Origin: Kaistella jeonii
GTDB taxonomy: Bacteria > Bacteroidota > Bacteroidia > Flavobacteriales > Weeksellaceae
DNA: 64,000 nt
NCBI RefSeq assembly: GCF_000812865.1
Contig: NZ_JSYL01000008.1
Span: 41,167 to 105,166, forward strand
Reading direction: 5' to 3'
This document shows positions 53,362 through 62,558 of this stretch, piece after piece (position 1 is the first letter of the stretch; the number at the start of each line of letters is the position of its first letter). The position numbers were made by a program, and so were the translations under genes. The notes under the pieces were generated by a model. That model made no database searches, was not told the DNA's origin, and worked only from the letters and a program-made list of their open reading frames with translations.

Positions 53362-54213
53362 ATGAAAAAAATCGCAACTATTATTGTGACCTACAATGGT
53401 GAAAAATGGATCGAAACGTGTTTAGATTCAGTTTTGAAATCATCTTACAACACCGATTTATTTATTGTTGATAATGCCTCAACTGATGGCACTCTAAAAA
53501 TGGTCAACAATTTTCCACTCTATTTAGAAAAATTACGATTTAATGCAGGTTTTGGATATGCTAATAATGTAGCTTTAAAGGAACTTTTAGCATCAAATTA
53601 CGATTATTTCTTCCTCATCAATCAGGACGTTTATCTGGAAGTAAATGTGCTTGAAAAACTCCTCAGTTTTGCAGAAACTCATCCCGAAATGGGAATCGTT
53701 GCGCCGATTCAATTTGATGGAAAAGGTGAAAAAATTGACACGAATTTCCAACAGTATATTAATCTTTCGGAAGAGAAAGAAAATTATTTTGAAACCTCTT
53801 TTTGCAATGCTGCAGCATGGTTAGTTAGCAAATCCTGTTTAGAAATGGTCGGGCTTTTTAATCCCCTTTTTCAACATTATGGTGAAGACCGAAATTATTG
53901 TGAACGTGCAAAATACCATCAATTCAAAATTGCCATCGTGAAAGAAACCAAAGTTTTACACGATCGTGATCAGCAAATGTCGACTGAAAAAGCCATAAAA
54001 CTGGCTAAAATAAAGTTGCTGACCATTTTTCTAAATCCAACCAAAACAAAATCCGAAAGTTTAACTTCCGGATTAATCAATGTTTTTGGTATCAGCAAAT
54101 ATCTTTTCAAAAAGTATCGTTCGTATACTTCCGTTTTTGAATTGATGAAAGAATATCTTGTTTTATTTAAAAAACGAAATGAATTGGAGCTTGAAAAAAA
54201 TAAACAGAAATAG
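53362..54213 (+). CDS. Family 2 glycosyltransferase, rhamnosyltransferase-like
   Basis: 283 residues. TIIVTYNGEKWIETCLDSVLKS at the N-terminus, FIVDNASTDGTL, FLINQDVYLE (DxD-like QD) and a C-terminal HYGEDRNYCERAKYH. Likely adds a sugar to a surface polysaccharide. Very short leader. Confidence 0.92.
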   Translation: MKKIATIIVTYNGEKWIETCLDSVLKSSYNTDLFIVDNASTDGTLKMVNNFPLYLEKLRFNAGFGYANNVALKELLASNYDYFFLINQDVYLEVNVLEKLLSFAETHPEMGIVAPIQFDGKGEKIDTNFQQYINLSEEKENYFETSFCNAAAWLVSKSCLEMVGLFNPLFQHYGEDRNYCERAKYHQFKIAIVKETKVLHDRDQQMSTEKAIKLAKIKLLTIFLNPTKTKSESLTSGLINVFGISKYLFKKYRSYTSVFELMKEYLVLFKKRNELELEKNKQK

Positions 54214-54219
54214 ATTTAG

Positions 54220-55884
54220 TTAGAAAACTTTTTTTCCATTGCTAAAAGTTTCTAAAACTTTAGTGTTTAAAATTTGGTCTTCGGGAACAGTCATTAAATC
54301 TTGGTCAACGATTATGAAATCTGCAGATTTTCCCGGTTCTAAACTTCCAATTTCTTTTTCCTGAAAAGCAGATTTTGCCGCCCAGATCGTCATTCCACGA
54401 ATTGCCTGTTCTCTCGTTAAAGCGTTTTCCTTTTGAAATCCATTCGCCGGAAAATGTCTGGAATCTTTTCGTGCAACCGCAGCATAAAAAGTTTTCAATG
54501 GACTAATTTCCTCCACAGGGAAATCGGTTCCCAACGGAAGCCACCCATTTTGTTTCAATAAATCTTCATACGCATATGCATATTTCAACCGCTCTTTTCC
54601 TAGACGATCTTCCGCCCAATACATATCGGAAGTCGCGTGAGTTGGTTGCACAGAAGGAATAATCGAATATTTACCAAACAGATCGAAATCATTTTTATCG
54701 ATGATTTGAGCGTGTTCAATTCTCCATCTTCTGTCATTTTTACCGCCCAAAACTTCCCCATAAATTTGAAGAATCGTTCGATTTGCAGAATCTCCGATGG
54801 CATGCGTTGCCATTTGTAGATCGCTATTTTTTAATCTCTTCGCTAAATTTTCAAAATGCTTCCTATCACTTAAAAGAAAACCTTTCCAACCTTTTTTATC
54901 GGAATAATCATGATTTAAACATGCTCCTCTTGAGCCAAGAGCTCCATCTGAATACACCTTGAATCCGCCAACTGTAATGTTTTTATTCGTATATCTCCCT
55001 TTTTTGATCCAACGGTCATAATAATCCGGATTGTCTTCCATCAAAGCAAAAATCTTCATCTGTAAAGAATTCTGTGACTGGGCTTTTTCTAAAAGTCCTA
55101 AAGTTTTTTCCGTAATTCCGCAATCATGAAGCGACGTTAAACCATAAGAAAAACATTCTTTCTGCAATTCTGAAAAATATTGGATCGCCATTTTATCTTC
55201 AATATCCGGAATATGTTTTTCTACCAAAGTCATTGCGTTGTCGACTAAAATTCCGGTTAATTTTCCATCCTTCACTTCAATTTCACCACCCAAAATTTTA
55301 GAATCTTTTGTAATTCCGGCGATGTCTAAAGCTTTTTGATTCGCAACCGCAGCGTGACCATCAATTCTTTTTAAGTAAACCGGACGGTTTGGAAATAACT
55401 GATCCAGTTTTTCTTTGTTTGGAAATTCTTTGATTGCCCAATCATTTTGATCCCAACCACGTCCGTAGATCCATTCTTTTGGAGCTGTTTTTGCATAATC
55501 TGAAATTCTTGCAATGATTTCGTCCCAGGATTTTGTTCCCCAAAGTTGACATTTCCATTTATCTGTCGCATAACCCGTGAAATGACAATGCGCATCGATC
55601 AATCCAGGAAAAACAGTTTTTCCCTGAAGATTTTGAATATTTTTAGATTTAAAGTTTTTGAGAATATCTGAAGTTTTTCCAACACCAACAATTTTTCCAT
55701 TAAAAACTGCCATTGATTCGGCGGTATCAAAATTTTGATCGACGGTGTAAATTTTTGCATTGGTGATAATGAGATCGGCGTTTTTTTGCGCAGTAACCAT
55801 CCCGAAAAAAAGTATCATTATAATCGTAGGGACAAGTCGGGACTTGTCCAAAAATCGAAGATTTTTAATAGCGTAATTATTCAT
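54220..55884 (-). CDS. Exported amidohydrolase, YtcJ-like
   Basis: 554 residues from MNNYAIKN. After an N-terminal hydrophobic stretch (IIMILFFGMVTAQ) comes the metallo-hydrolase domain: GLIDAHCHFTGYA (HCH metal ligands), GRGWDQNDW, RIDGHAAVAN, MATHAIGDSANR, GTDFPVEEISP. A frame extension to 55914 overlaps the RAYT gene by 14 bases. A REP element (55827-55866) encodes residues near 7-19 of the N-terminus (RFLDKSRLVPT), so the signal region has been altered by it. Substrate unknown. Confidence 0.85.
   Translation of the reverse strand: MNNYAIKNLRFLDKSRLVPTIIMILFFGMVTAQKNADLIITNAKIYTVDQNFDTAESMAVFNGKIVGVGKTSDILKNFKSKNIQNLQGKTVFPGLIDAHCHFTGYATDKWKCQLWGTKSWDEIIARISDYAKTAPKEWIYGRGWDQNDWAIKEFPNKEKLDQLFPNRPVYLKRIDGHAAVANQKALDIAGITKDSKILGGEIEVKDGKLTGILVDNAMTLVEKHIPDIEDKMAIQYFSELQKECFSYGLTSLHDCGITEKTLGLLEKAQSQNSLQMKIFALMEDNPDYYDRWIKKGRYTNKNITVGGFKVYSDGALGSRGACLNHDYSDKKGWKGFLLSDRKHFENLAKRLKNSDLQMATHAIGDSANRTILQIYGEVLGGKNDRRWRIEHAQIIDKNDFDLFGKYSIIPSVQPTHATSDMYWAEDRLGKERLKYAYAYEDLLKQNGWLPLGTDFPVEEISPLKTFYAAVARKDSRHFPANGFQKENALTREQAIRGMTIWAAKSAFQEKEIGSLEPGKSADFIIVDQDLMTVPEDQILNTKVLETFSNGKKVF
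55827..55866 (+). repeat. REP element, copy 1 (+ orientation)
   Basis: 40 bases starting TAGGGACAAGTC. Two hairpins: GGACAAGTC / GACTTGTCC (9 bp) and AAAAATC / GATTTTT (7 bp, GAA loop). Lies inside the amidohydrolase start region, next to the RAYT stop. 33 of 40 bases match copy 3; six of the seven differences are three compensatory pairs. Confidence 0.85.
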
Positions 55885-55900
55885 AAAATTTATCTTTATT

Positions 55901-56413
55901 CTAATTTTCAGCATTTGTTGTAATATAATTATTTATTTGATCGTAACGTTTTTTATTCCTCACAATGTGATCATGAAATGAACGCTGCCAAAGGAAATCT
56001 GAATAACCTGTTTGATGAATTTGTTTCGAAACAGTTGTTTTAAATGCTCCCATCAAAGCAGAGACAGATTTTATTTTAATCTGTTCATCATTCCGTAGGG
56101 ACAAGTCGTGAATTGTCCGAAATTCGACAGGAATTTCAACAAAATCATTAGTACAAAAATCCCGATTAATTCCAAACAAAAGGTGAACATGATTCGGCAT
56201 GACAACAAAATTATACAATTCAAAATAAGGATATTGCTTTTGCAACCAGAAGATTTGATTCTCAGCAATTTTTCCCATTTCGCTTAAATTTATTTTTCCA
56301 TTTTGAATTTTCCCAAAATGATGTAGTTTATCTTTCGTGCAGATGGTTATGAAATAGACCGCATCATTTGAATAATCAAAGTCTTGCTTTCTATTTCTTT
56401 TTCTTCCTTCCAT
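55901..56413 (-). CDS. REP-associated tyrosine transposase (RAYT, Y1 family)
   Basis: 170 residues. YFITICTKDKLHHFG, then VMPNHVHLLF with HxH (His75, His77) and C-terminal DFLWQRSFHDHIVRNKKRYDQINNYI are the RAYT/Y1 transposase hallmarks. Single-strand DNA nuclease with HUH-type metal site; the catalytic Tyr should be in the C-terminal helix. Flanked by REP copies in opposite orientation. A REP-like sequence lies inside the gene (56096-56136, residues about 93-106), which is unusual. Its stop and the amidohydrolase frame overlap. Confidence 0.9.
   Translation of the reverse strand: MEGRKRNRKQDFDYSNDAVYFITICTKDKLHHFGKIQNGKINLSEMGKIAENQIFWLQKQYPYFELYNFVVMPNHVHLLFGINRDFCTNDFVEIPVEFRTIHDLSLRNDEQIKIKSVSALMGAFKTTVSKQIHQTGYSDFLWQRSFHDHIVRNKKRYDQINNYITTNAEN
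56096..56136 (+). repeat. REP element, copy 2, inside the RAYT coding sequence
   Basis: 41 bases starting TAGGGACAAGTCGTGAATTG: the first 23 bases match copy 1 except two positions, and a second hairpin AAATTC / GAATTT follows. It is degenerate (the first stem has a mismatch) and codes for VEFRTIHDLSLRN. Confidence 0.6.
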
Positions 56414-56490
56414 CTTTTTACGTTTTGAAAAACTTTAAATTTAGGGTAATTAACGAATTAATAAAAATGAAAATTGATGGGCGGCAATTT

Positions 56491-56530
56491 AAAATCCTTC
56501 GGATTTTGGACAGGTCGCGACCTGTCCCTA
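56491..56530 (-). repeat. REP element, copy 3 (- orientation)
   Basis: Reverse-complement copy, starting TAGGGACAGGTC on the minus strand. Hairpins GGACAGGTC / GACCTGTCC and AAAATCC / GGATTTT. Copy 1 and 3 form an inverted pair around the RAYT gene. Its TAG supplies the stop codon of the adjoining glycosyltransferase (56528-56530). Confidence 0.85.
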
Positions 56531-57409
56531 CAACCAATTTTTTCGCATTTCTGACCAGCGTAATTTTCTGATAAACTTGATCTCCTCTTTTGACAATGAC
56601 TTCCCTCCTTTTTGTTTTAAAAAAGATTTCATTGTCGTATAAAATTCTGCAAATGATTTATTCTTTAAAGCAGATTTTCCAGACGAAATGATTGCTAAAG
56701 GTAAACTCAAACCAATATTGTAAAAATATTCTCCCAGTTTTTCAGCTTTTTGATTTTTATATTGAAACGCAGTTGGACGTAAATGTTTCACCCATAAATC
56801 TTTAATGGTTATCACTTCCCAGTCATTTTTCTTCGCCAACATGACATCAATATTATCCCAGCCTAAAACCGGACGTAAACCTTTCATATCCAAAAAACAT
56901 TCTTTACGATAGGATTTTATCGGTCCGCGAACATGATTTTTAGAGGACAAATTTTCAAATTGCCACTGGTGTTTTTCATCTTTAAAATCAAGCGCCAATG
57001 ATTTCTCAAAAATAGATTTTTGTATTTTGACGATGCCTGAAACCATTCCTGCTTTTGAATTGGATTCATAAACTTGATTGATTTTCGCCAGGTAATTCGG
57101 CGGGAAAATAATATCTGCATCGAATTTACAAATGATATCAAAATCTTTTAGATCTACAGATTCTAAACCTTTGTTAAAAGTGCGCACGACTTTTGCGCCG
57201 GGTTCATGCGTTGAAGCTTCTAAATTTAAAATTTTAAATTTTTGATGATCTCCAATAAATTCTTCTACTACTTTTTGAGTACTGTCCTTAGAACCATCAT
57301 TAACGATAACACAGAAAAAATCTTTAAACGTCTGTTCATAAAGAGATTTAAGCGTAAATAGAATATTTTTCTCTTCGTTGTGCGTGGGAATGATGAGTAG
57401 GAATTTCAT
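56528..57409 (-). CDS. Family 2 glycosyltransferase
   Basis: 293 residues. LLIIPTHNEEKNILFTLKSL, VNDGSKDSTQ (NDGS) and CKFDADIIFPPNY (DAD for metal) are GT-A hallmarks. The C-terminal ~60 residues are basic (KSFLKQKGGKSLSKEEIK) and may be cytoplasmic. Its stop codon comes from REP copy 3, so the original end may have been longer or different. Probably a polysaccharide or lipid glycosyltransferase. Confidence 0.9.
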   Translation of the reverse strand: MKFLLIIPTHNEEKNILFTLKSLYEQTFKDFFCVIVNDGSKDSTQKVVEEFIGDHQKFKILNLEASTHEPGAKVVRTFNKGLESVDLKDFDIICKFDADIIFPPNYLAKINQVYESNSKAGMVSGIVKIQKSIFEKSLALDFKDEKHQWQFENLSSKNHVRGPIKSYRKECFLDMKGLRPVLGWDNIDVMLAKKNDWEVITIKDLWVKHLRPTAFQYKNQKAEKLGEYFYNIGLSLPLAIISSGKSALKNKSFAEFYTTMKSFLKQKGGKSLSKEEIKFIRKLRWSEMRKNWL

Positions 57410-57484
57410 TGCTTAAAAACTTAATTTTTTAAATTTAATTCTTCAAAAACTTTTTGAAGAATCATCTCATTTATATGAAGTACA

Positions 57485-58462
57485 TTACTTTTTTACAGGT
57501 TCATAAAAGTAAGGTGGTCTTACGCCCATTGGACCAACTACAAATGTCCCTTTATTAGAAAAATACGTCATGAAACCATCTTCTTCCTTATTTTTGTTTG
57601 CATAAAATATAATCTCAACGGATTTTATTTTATCTGAATCCTTCGTAATTCTCCCAATTTTATAGGTTTCAAAAATAAACGGATTATCATTTGGAAAATC
57701 ATAATAGGTTATTTCTCTTTTGTCAAAATCAATAGATGCATTTTGTTCTTTATCCCGAAAAATTTTCTGATTTTCAAAATATTTCTCAATATCGTTTTTA
57801 TCATTAAATGCGATGAAAGGCCTCTCTTTATTTGCAAACATAATATCAGATACATTTTCCACTTCTAAAGCGAGTAAAGTGAGTTTCCCATTTTTAAAAT
57901 TAAAATAAAAATTATACATCGTGTTTCCTGCCGTCGAAATTGCCTTTGCCCTAAAATTACATAATTTTTCTAAAGGTTGATGTTCCAGAAAAAATTCTTC
58001 GGGATGCGCCGTATAGGAATTATCAAAATCTGAAAGCGAAAAACTACCTTCGTTTTTCACTATAAAAAATCCCGTTTTTTCAAATTTGAAGTCGCCAAGA
58101 TAATTTGGAAAAGATGCAAATTCAACATTTTCGAAAATATCCATCATGAACCAGTCTATCTCCTGATCAACAGAATTTTGAACTTGTAAAATCGGATACG
58201 GTCCATCATGATAGTACATGGCCATTCCTAATTTTGGATCAATGTAAGAATTGATGTTTTTGGCAAGATGTGTATTGAAATCGGAAACGAATTTTCTAAA
58301 TATTTGAAGAGTATCGATTTTTTCAGGTACAATAAGTTTGGTCTTTATCGAAACTTCCGTTCTATTCGATTCGCGAACCTGGCTTTTTTTAGAGATATAA
58401 AATAGTAAACCTGCAATCAGAATTATTGCAGGTACTAGTAAATATTTTTTATCGAGTTTCAT
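57485..58462 (-). CDS. Membrane-anchored protein of unknown function
   Basis: 325 residues. One N-terminal membrane segment (LLVPAIILIAGLLFYI), then a soluble domain rich in Asp/Phe/Tyr with no motif I recognise. It lies 15 bases after polA in the same direction and may be co-transcribed. Confidence 0.75.
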   Translation of the reverse strand: MKLDKKYLLVPAIILIAGLLFYISKKSQVRESNRTEVSIKTKLIVPEKIDTLQIFRKFVSDFNTHLAKNINSYIDPKLGMAMYYHDGPYPILQVQNSVDQEIDWFMMDIFENVEFASFPNYLGDFKFEKTGFFIVKNEGSFSLSDFDNSYTAHPEEFFLEHQPLEKLCNFRAKAISTAGNTMYNFYFNFKNGKLTLLALEVENVSDIMFANKERPFIAFNDKNDIEKYFENQKIFRDKEQNASIDFDKREITYYDFPNDNPFIFETYKIGRITKDSDKIKSVEIIFYANKNKEEDGFMTYFSNKGTFVVGPMGVRPPYFYEPVKK

Positions 58463-58477
58463 TTAAAATACAAAAAT

Positions 58478-61309
58478 TTAATGCGCTTCCAACCAGTTGT
58501 CTCCTACTCCAACTTCGACTATTAAAGGAACGGTCGTTTTATAAGCAGATTCCATTTCATTTTTAATTAAAGCTGTTACGGTTTCCAGTTCTTCTTCCGG
58601 TGCTTCAAAAACAAGTTCATCATGAACCTGCAAAAGCATTTTTGTTTTTAAATTTTGTTCGGTGAATTGCTCGTCGATTTTGATCATCGCCAATTTAATG
58701 ACATCGGCTGCACTTCCCTGAATTGGTGCATTCACCGCATTTCTTTCTGCGTGAGCTTTCACGACAAAATTGGCTGAATTGATATCTTTTAAATGTCTTT
58801 TTCTGTTCAAAATAGTTTCCACATATCCCATTTCCTGCGCTTTGATAACCTGATCTGCCATATATTTTTTCAACTTGGGATAAGTTTCAAAGTAAGATTC
58901 GATCATTTCCTTGGCTTCTTTTCTGGAAAGTCCGGTTTGTTCGGCCAAACCAAACGCACCTTGTCCATAAAGGATTCCAAAATTAACGGTTTTTGCTTGT
59001 GAACGCTGGGTTTTCGTAACTTCTTCCAAAGGAATATTAAATAATTTTGAAGCCGTAGAAGCGTGAATATCTTCGCCATCCTGAAAAGCTTTGATCATAT
59101 TATCTTCCTCAGAAATCGCTGCAATCAGTCGCAATTCAATTTGAGAATAATCTGCTGCAATTAATTTATTTCCAGGATTTGCGACAAAAGCCCCGCGGAT
59201 TTGTTGTCCACGCAAAGTTCGGATCGGGATATTCTGTAAATTCGGATTTACACTTGCTAAACGTCCAGTCGCAGCAGTTGTTTGAGAGAAATTGGTATGA
59301 ACGCGATGATCGTCTTTGTCAATTTGCAAAGGCAGCGCATCGACGTACGTTGATTTTAATTTTTGATACGTTCGATATTCTAAAATGTGTTTAATGATTT
59401 CATGCTTGGAAGATAATTTCTGCAGAATATCCTCTGAAGTTGCGTATTGGCCGGATTTTGTCTTTTTTGCTTTTGGGTCGAGCTGCATTTTTTCAAACAA
59501 AACTTCGCCCAACTGTTTCGGAGAATTCATATTAAATTCTTCACCTGACAATTCAAAAATCGTTTTCTCCAGTTGACGCAGATCGTTTTCCAGATCTTTA
59601 CTTTCCTGTTCGAGCCATTTTTTATCGAGGGAAATTCCTTCGAGTTCCATTTTTGCCAGAACTTTCATTAAAGGCATTTCTACTTTATAAAAAAGATCTT
59701 CGAGGTTTTCTATTTTCAATTGTGGCGCAAAAACTTCGTACAATCTCCACGAAATATCGGCATCTTCTGCGGCAAATTTCGTTTGTTCTTCCACAGAAAG
59801 TTCCTTGAAACTGATCTGATTTTTTCCTTTTCCAATTAATGATTCGATTGCAACAGGTTTGTAGCCCAAATACATTTCAGAAAGATATTCCATCGCATGA
59901 CGACCATCTGGATTTAAAAGGTAATGCGCGATCATGGTATCGAAAATCGCACCTTCAACTTCAATTCCGTATTGCTTTAGAATTTTGTAATCTGTTTTTA
60001 AATTATGAGCAATTTTTACAATTTCCTTCTTTTCAAAAAAAGGACGGAAAATTTCCAATGTTTCTAAAACTTCTTCCCGCTTTTCAGAAAAAGGAATATA
60101 GTACGCCAAACCTTTTTTGTAACTGAAACTCATACCGATCAAATCAGCTTCCATCTCGTCTAAAGATGTAATTTCGGTATCAAAACTCACAGCTTTTTGC
60201 TGCAAAAGATTATGAACTAAAACTTTCTGCGCTTTTGGAGAATAGATGTATTGGTATAGATGATCGCTATCTGAAACGGTTTCTTTGGTCGTTGTTGCCT
60301 GATCTAAATCTTCGAAATTGGCGAACAGATCGAGCTGCATCGTTTGATTGACAATAACTGGTTTTTGAACTTTTTCTTCAGCCGAATTTTTATTTGAAGT
60401 TGAAGCAACTGTAGCAGCAGGTGCAAAAGCACGATACAAATTTTCATACAATCGGCGAAATTCAATTTCGTCGAAAACTTCTTTTACCTTTTCAAAGTCA
60501 GGGTCATCTAAATCATATTGTTCCTGATGAAACTCGATTGGAGCGTCACAAATAATCGTTGCTAATTTTTTGGAAAGAATTCCTCGCTCGGCAGAATTCT
60601 CCACTTTTTCTTTGAGTTTTCCTTTAAGATCGGCAGTATTTTCTAACAACTTTTCGATGCTGCCATATTCCTTCAGAAATTTCTTCGCTGTTTTTTCTCC
60701 AACACCTTCCAAGCCGGGAATATTATCAACCGCGTCGCCCATCATTGCAAGGAAATCGATGACCTGTTTTGGATCTTCTATTTCGTATTTCGCTTTGATT
60801 TCATCAACGCCTAAAATTTCAAACTCAGCGCCTTTCAAACCGGGTTTATACATTTTAATATTTGGAGTTACGAGTTGTGCAAAATCTTTGTCAGGCGTCA
60901 CCATAAATACGGTGTAATTTTCTTTTTCCGCTTTGCACGCAATTGTTCCGATCACATCATCTGCTTCATATCCTTCCAGTCCCAAAATCGGAACGTGCAT
61001 GGCTTTTAAGATGCGATGGATGTAAGGAATAGCGAGTTTTATTGCTTCAGGAGTTTCGCTCCGGTTCGCTTTATAATCTGCATAATCTGCAGTTCTTACA
61101 CTCGCTTGACCCACATCAAAAACAACGGCTAAATGCGTTGGTCTTTCCCTGCGAATAAGTTCAATTAATGAATTGGTAAAACCAAAAATTGCCGAAGTAT
61201 CGATTCCGGTACTTGTAATTCTGGGACTTCTGATGAGTGCATAATATCCACGGAAAATCATCGCATAAGCATCGATGAGGAAAAGGCGTTTATCGTTGTT
61301 TTCTGACAT
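58478..61309 (-). CDS. polA: DNA polymerase I
   Basis: 943 residues, all three domains: 5'-3' exonuclease (MVTPDKDFAQL, GDAVDNIPGLEGVGEKTA), 3'-5' exonuclease with intact acidic motif (SFDTEITSLDE, NLKTDYKIL, EDADISWRLY), and polymerase (DYSQIELRLIA, KTVNFGILYG, VHDELVFE). The proofreading motifs look active. A -7 box (61315-61322) lies only 5 bases upstream of the ATG, so the mRNA is probably leaderless. Confidence 0.97.
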   Translation of the reverse strand: MSENNDKRLFLIDAYAMIFRGYYALIRSPRITSTGIDTSAIFGFTNSLIELIRRERPTHLAVVFDVGQASVRTADYADYKANRSETPEAIKLAIPYIHRILKAMHVPILGLEGYEADDVIGTIACKAEKENYTVFMVTPDKDFAQLVTPNIKMYKPGLKGAEFEILGVDEIKAKYEIEDPKQVIDFLAMMGDAVDNIPGLEGVGEKTAKKFLKEYGSIEKLLENTADLKGKLKEKVENSAERGILSKKLATIICDAPIEFHQEQYDLDDPDFEKVKEVFDEIEFRRLYENLYRAFAPAATVASTSNKNSAEEKVQKPVIVNQTMQLDLFANFEDLDQATTTKETVSDSDHLYQYIYSPKAQKVLVHNLLQQKAVSFDTEITSLDEMEADLIGMSFSYKKGLAYYIPFSEKREEVLETLEIFRPFFEKKEIVKIAHNLKTDYKILKQYGIEVEGAIFDTMIAHYLLNPDGRHAMEYLSEMYLGYKPVAIESLIGKGKNQISFKELSVEEQTKFAAEDADISWRLYEVFAPQLKIENLEDLFYKVEMPLMKVLAKMELEGISLDKKWLEQESKDLENDLRQLEKTIFELSGEEFNMNSPKQLGEVLFEKMQLDPKAKKTKSGQYATSEDILQKLSSKHEIIKHILEYRTYQKLKSTYVDALPLQIDKDDHRVHTNFSQTTAATGRLASVNPNLQNIPIRTLRGQQIRGAFVANPGNKLIAADYSQIELRLIAAISEEDNMIKAFQDGEDIHASTASKLFNIPLEEVTKTQRSQAKTVNFGILYGQGAFGLAEQTGLSRKEAKEMIESYFETYPKLKKYMADQVIKAQEMGYVETILNRKRHLKDINSANFVVKAHAERNAVNAPIQGSAADVIKLAMIKIDEQFTEQNLKTKMLLQVHDELVFEAPEEELETVTALIKNEMESAYKTTVPLIVEVGVGDNWLEAH

Positions 61310-61314
61310 AGAAG

Positions 61315-61322
61315 CAAAGATA
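61315..61322 (-). promoter_or_regulatory. -7 promoter element for polA (leaderless)
   Basis: Minus-strand TATCTTTG followed by C, ending 5 bases before the ATG. Confidence 0.5.
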
Positions 61323-61488
61323 ATATTTTTGACCGTAGAAAAAAGATGGTTGAAGGAAGTTTTGGAAAAAGGATTTGCGGAACTAATATTTTAACGCGAA
61401 AATAAGAGCAGATATTTTTTTCAGCTACAAATTCACGAATTTATTTTAAATTTTTTATGATTGAAATTTAAAATGTGATGGAGCAAAT

Positions 61489-62067
61489 TTAATGGTTTGA
61501 AACCGCGTTCCTCTTTTGTTTTTCAATAACATTCAATGAAATGGTGGCAAAAAGTCCGCCCAATAAAAATCCCATTGCTGAACCCATTAAAACATCCATG
61601 GGAAAATGAACGCCCAGATAAATTCGGCTGTAAGAAACAACAATCGCCCAAAAGAATAGGAAATAAGGTAAAAATTTATATTTTCGGAAAAGCAAAATGC
61701 TCAAATAAGTAACAATAAAAAAAGTATTGGAAGCGTGACTGGAATAAAATCCGAGACGACCGCCACATTTTACACTCCGCATCAAATTATTTAAAGTTGG
61801 ATCGTGACAAGGTCTTAATCGTGCAATCCCTGTTTTGAAAATCCCGGCAAGTTGATCGGAAACAGTAACGCCTAAAGCGATGAATATTAAAATGAAAACC
61901 AAACTTTTCAGTTTGAAAGTTTTGTAGAGTAAATAAAGAAAAATGCCATAGAGCGGGACCCAGATCCAGGTTTCGGAAATAAGAATCCAAAACTGGTCGA
62001 AAGGCTGACTCCCTAAATTATTTAGGAAAAGAAAAAGATGCCGGTCTTCCTGAATAATTTCGTACAT
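61489..62067 (-). CDS. PAP2-family lipid phosphatase
   Basis: 192 residues, about five membrane segments. Phosphatase motifs KTGIARLRP (KxxxxxxRP), SSHASNTFF (SxHA) and SRIYLGVHFPMD (SRxxxxxHxxxD). Probably undecaprenyl diphosphate or lipid-phosphate phosphatase. The tatA stop (62069) precedes its start (62067) by 1 base, so the two are coupled. Confidence 0.92.
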   Translation of the reverse strand: MYEIIQEDRHLFLFLNNLGSQPFDQFWILISETWIWVPLYGIFLYLLYKTFKLKSLVFILIFIALGVTVSDQLAGIFKTGIARLRPCHDPTLNNLMRSVKCGGRLGFYSSHASNTFFIVTYLSILLFRKYKFLPYFLFFWAIVVSYSRIYLGVHFPMDVLMGSAMGFLLGGLFATISLNVIEKQKRNAVSNH

Positions 62068-62068
62068 A

Positions 62069-62392
62069 TTAACGGCTTACAGGTCCTTCGTGCTGGTCGT
62101 TTTCCGCAAGATTTACTTTTGGAATCTCTCTTTCTGCAAGCGCTTCTTTTTCTAAATTACTCATAGGATTGTAATCTTGCGCAGCTTGCTTTACTTTTTC
62201 AATTTCCTTTTTGATTTCAGAAACTGGGTTATCGGTTTCCTTTAAAATTTCAGATTTTACATCTTCCATTGCACTGCGCATTTTTCGCACTCCCTGACCT
62301 AAGTCGCGCGCGATTTTGGGTAACTTATCGGGACCGAACAATACTACGATTGCGACGGCGATTAACATCATTTCTCCTATGCTTAATTCCAT
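62069..62392 (-). CDS. tatA: Twin-arginine translocase subunit TatA/TatE
   Basis: 107 residues. Single short membrane helix MELSIGEMMLIAVAIVVLFGPDKLPKI with the FGPDKLP hinge, then an amphipathic helix ARDLGQGVRKMRSAMEDV and an acidic C-terminus. It forms the Tat pore with TatC. No tatC nearby. Confidence 0.93.
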   Translation of the reverse strand: MELSIGEMMLIAVAIVVLFGPDKLPKIARDLGQGVRKMRSAMEDVKSEILKETDNPVSEIKKEIEKVKQAAQDYNPMSNLEKEALAEREIPKVNLAENDQHEGPVSR

Positions 62393-62558
62393 GGGGTAAA
62401 ATTACAAAAGTTTATGGTATCGATTTTCATTGATTCGAGTTAAATTAATCACAAAATGTAATGCGAAATTACTATATTTTCTTTCATTTAAGGCAAATTA
62501 GACCATATCAACACCGATTATTTAAAAAATAAATTTGATTCTAAACTATACGATAAAT

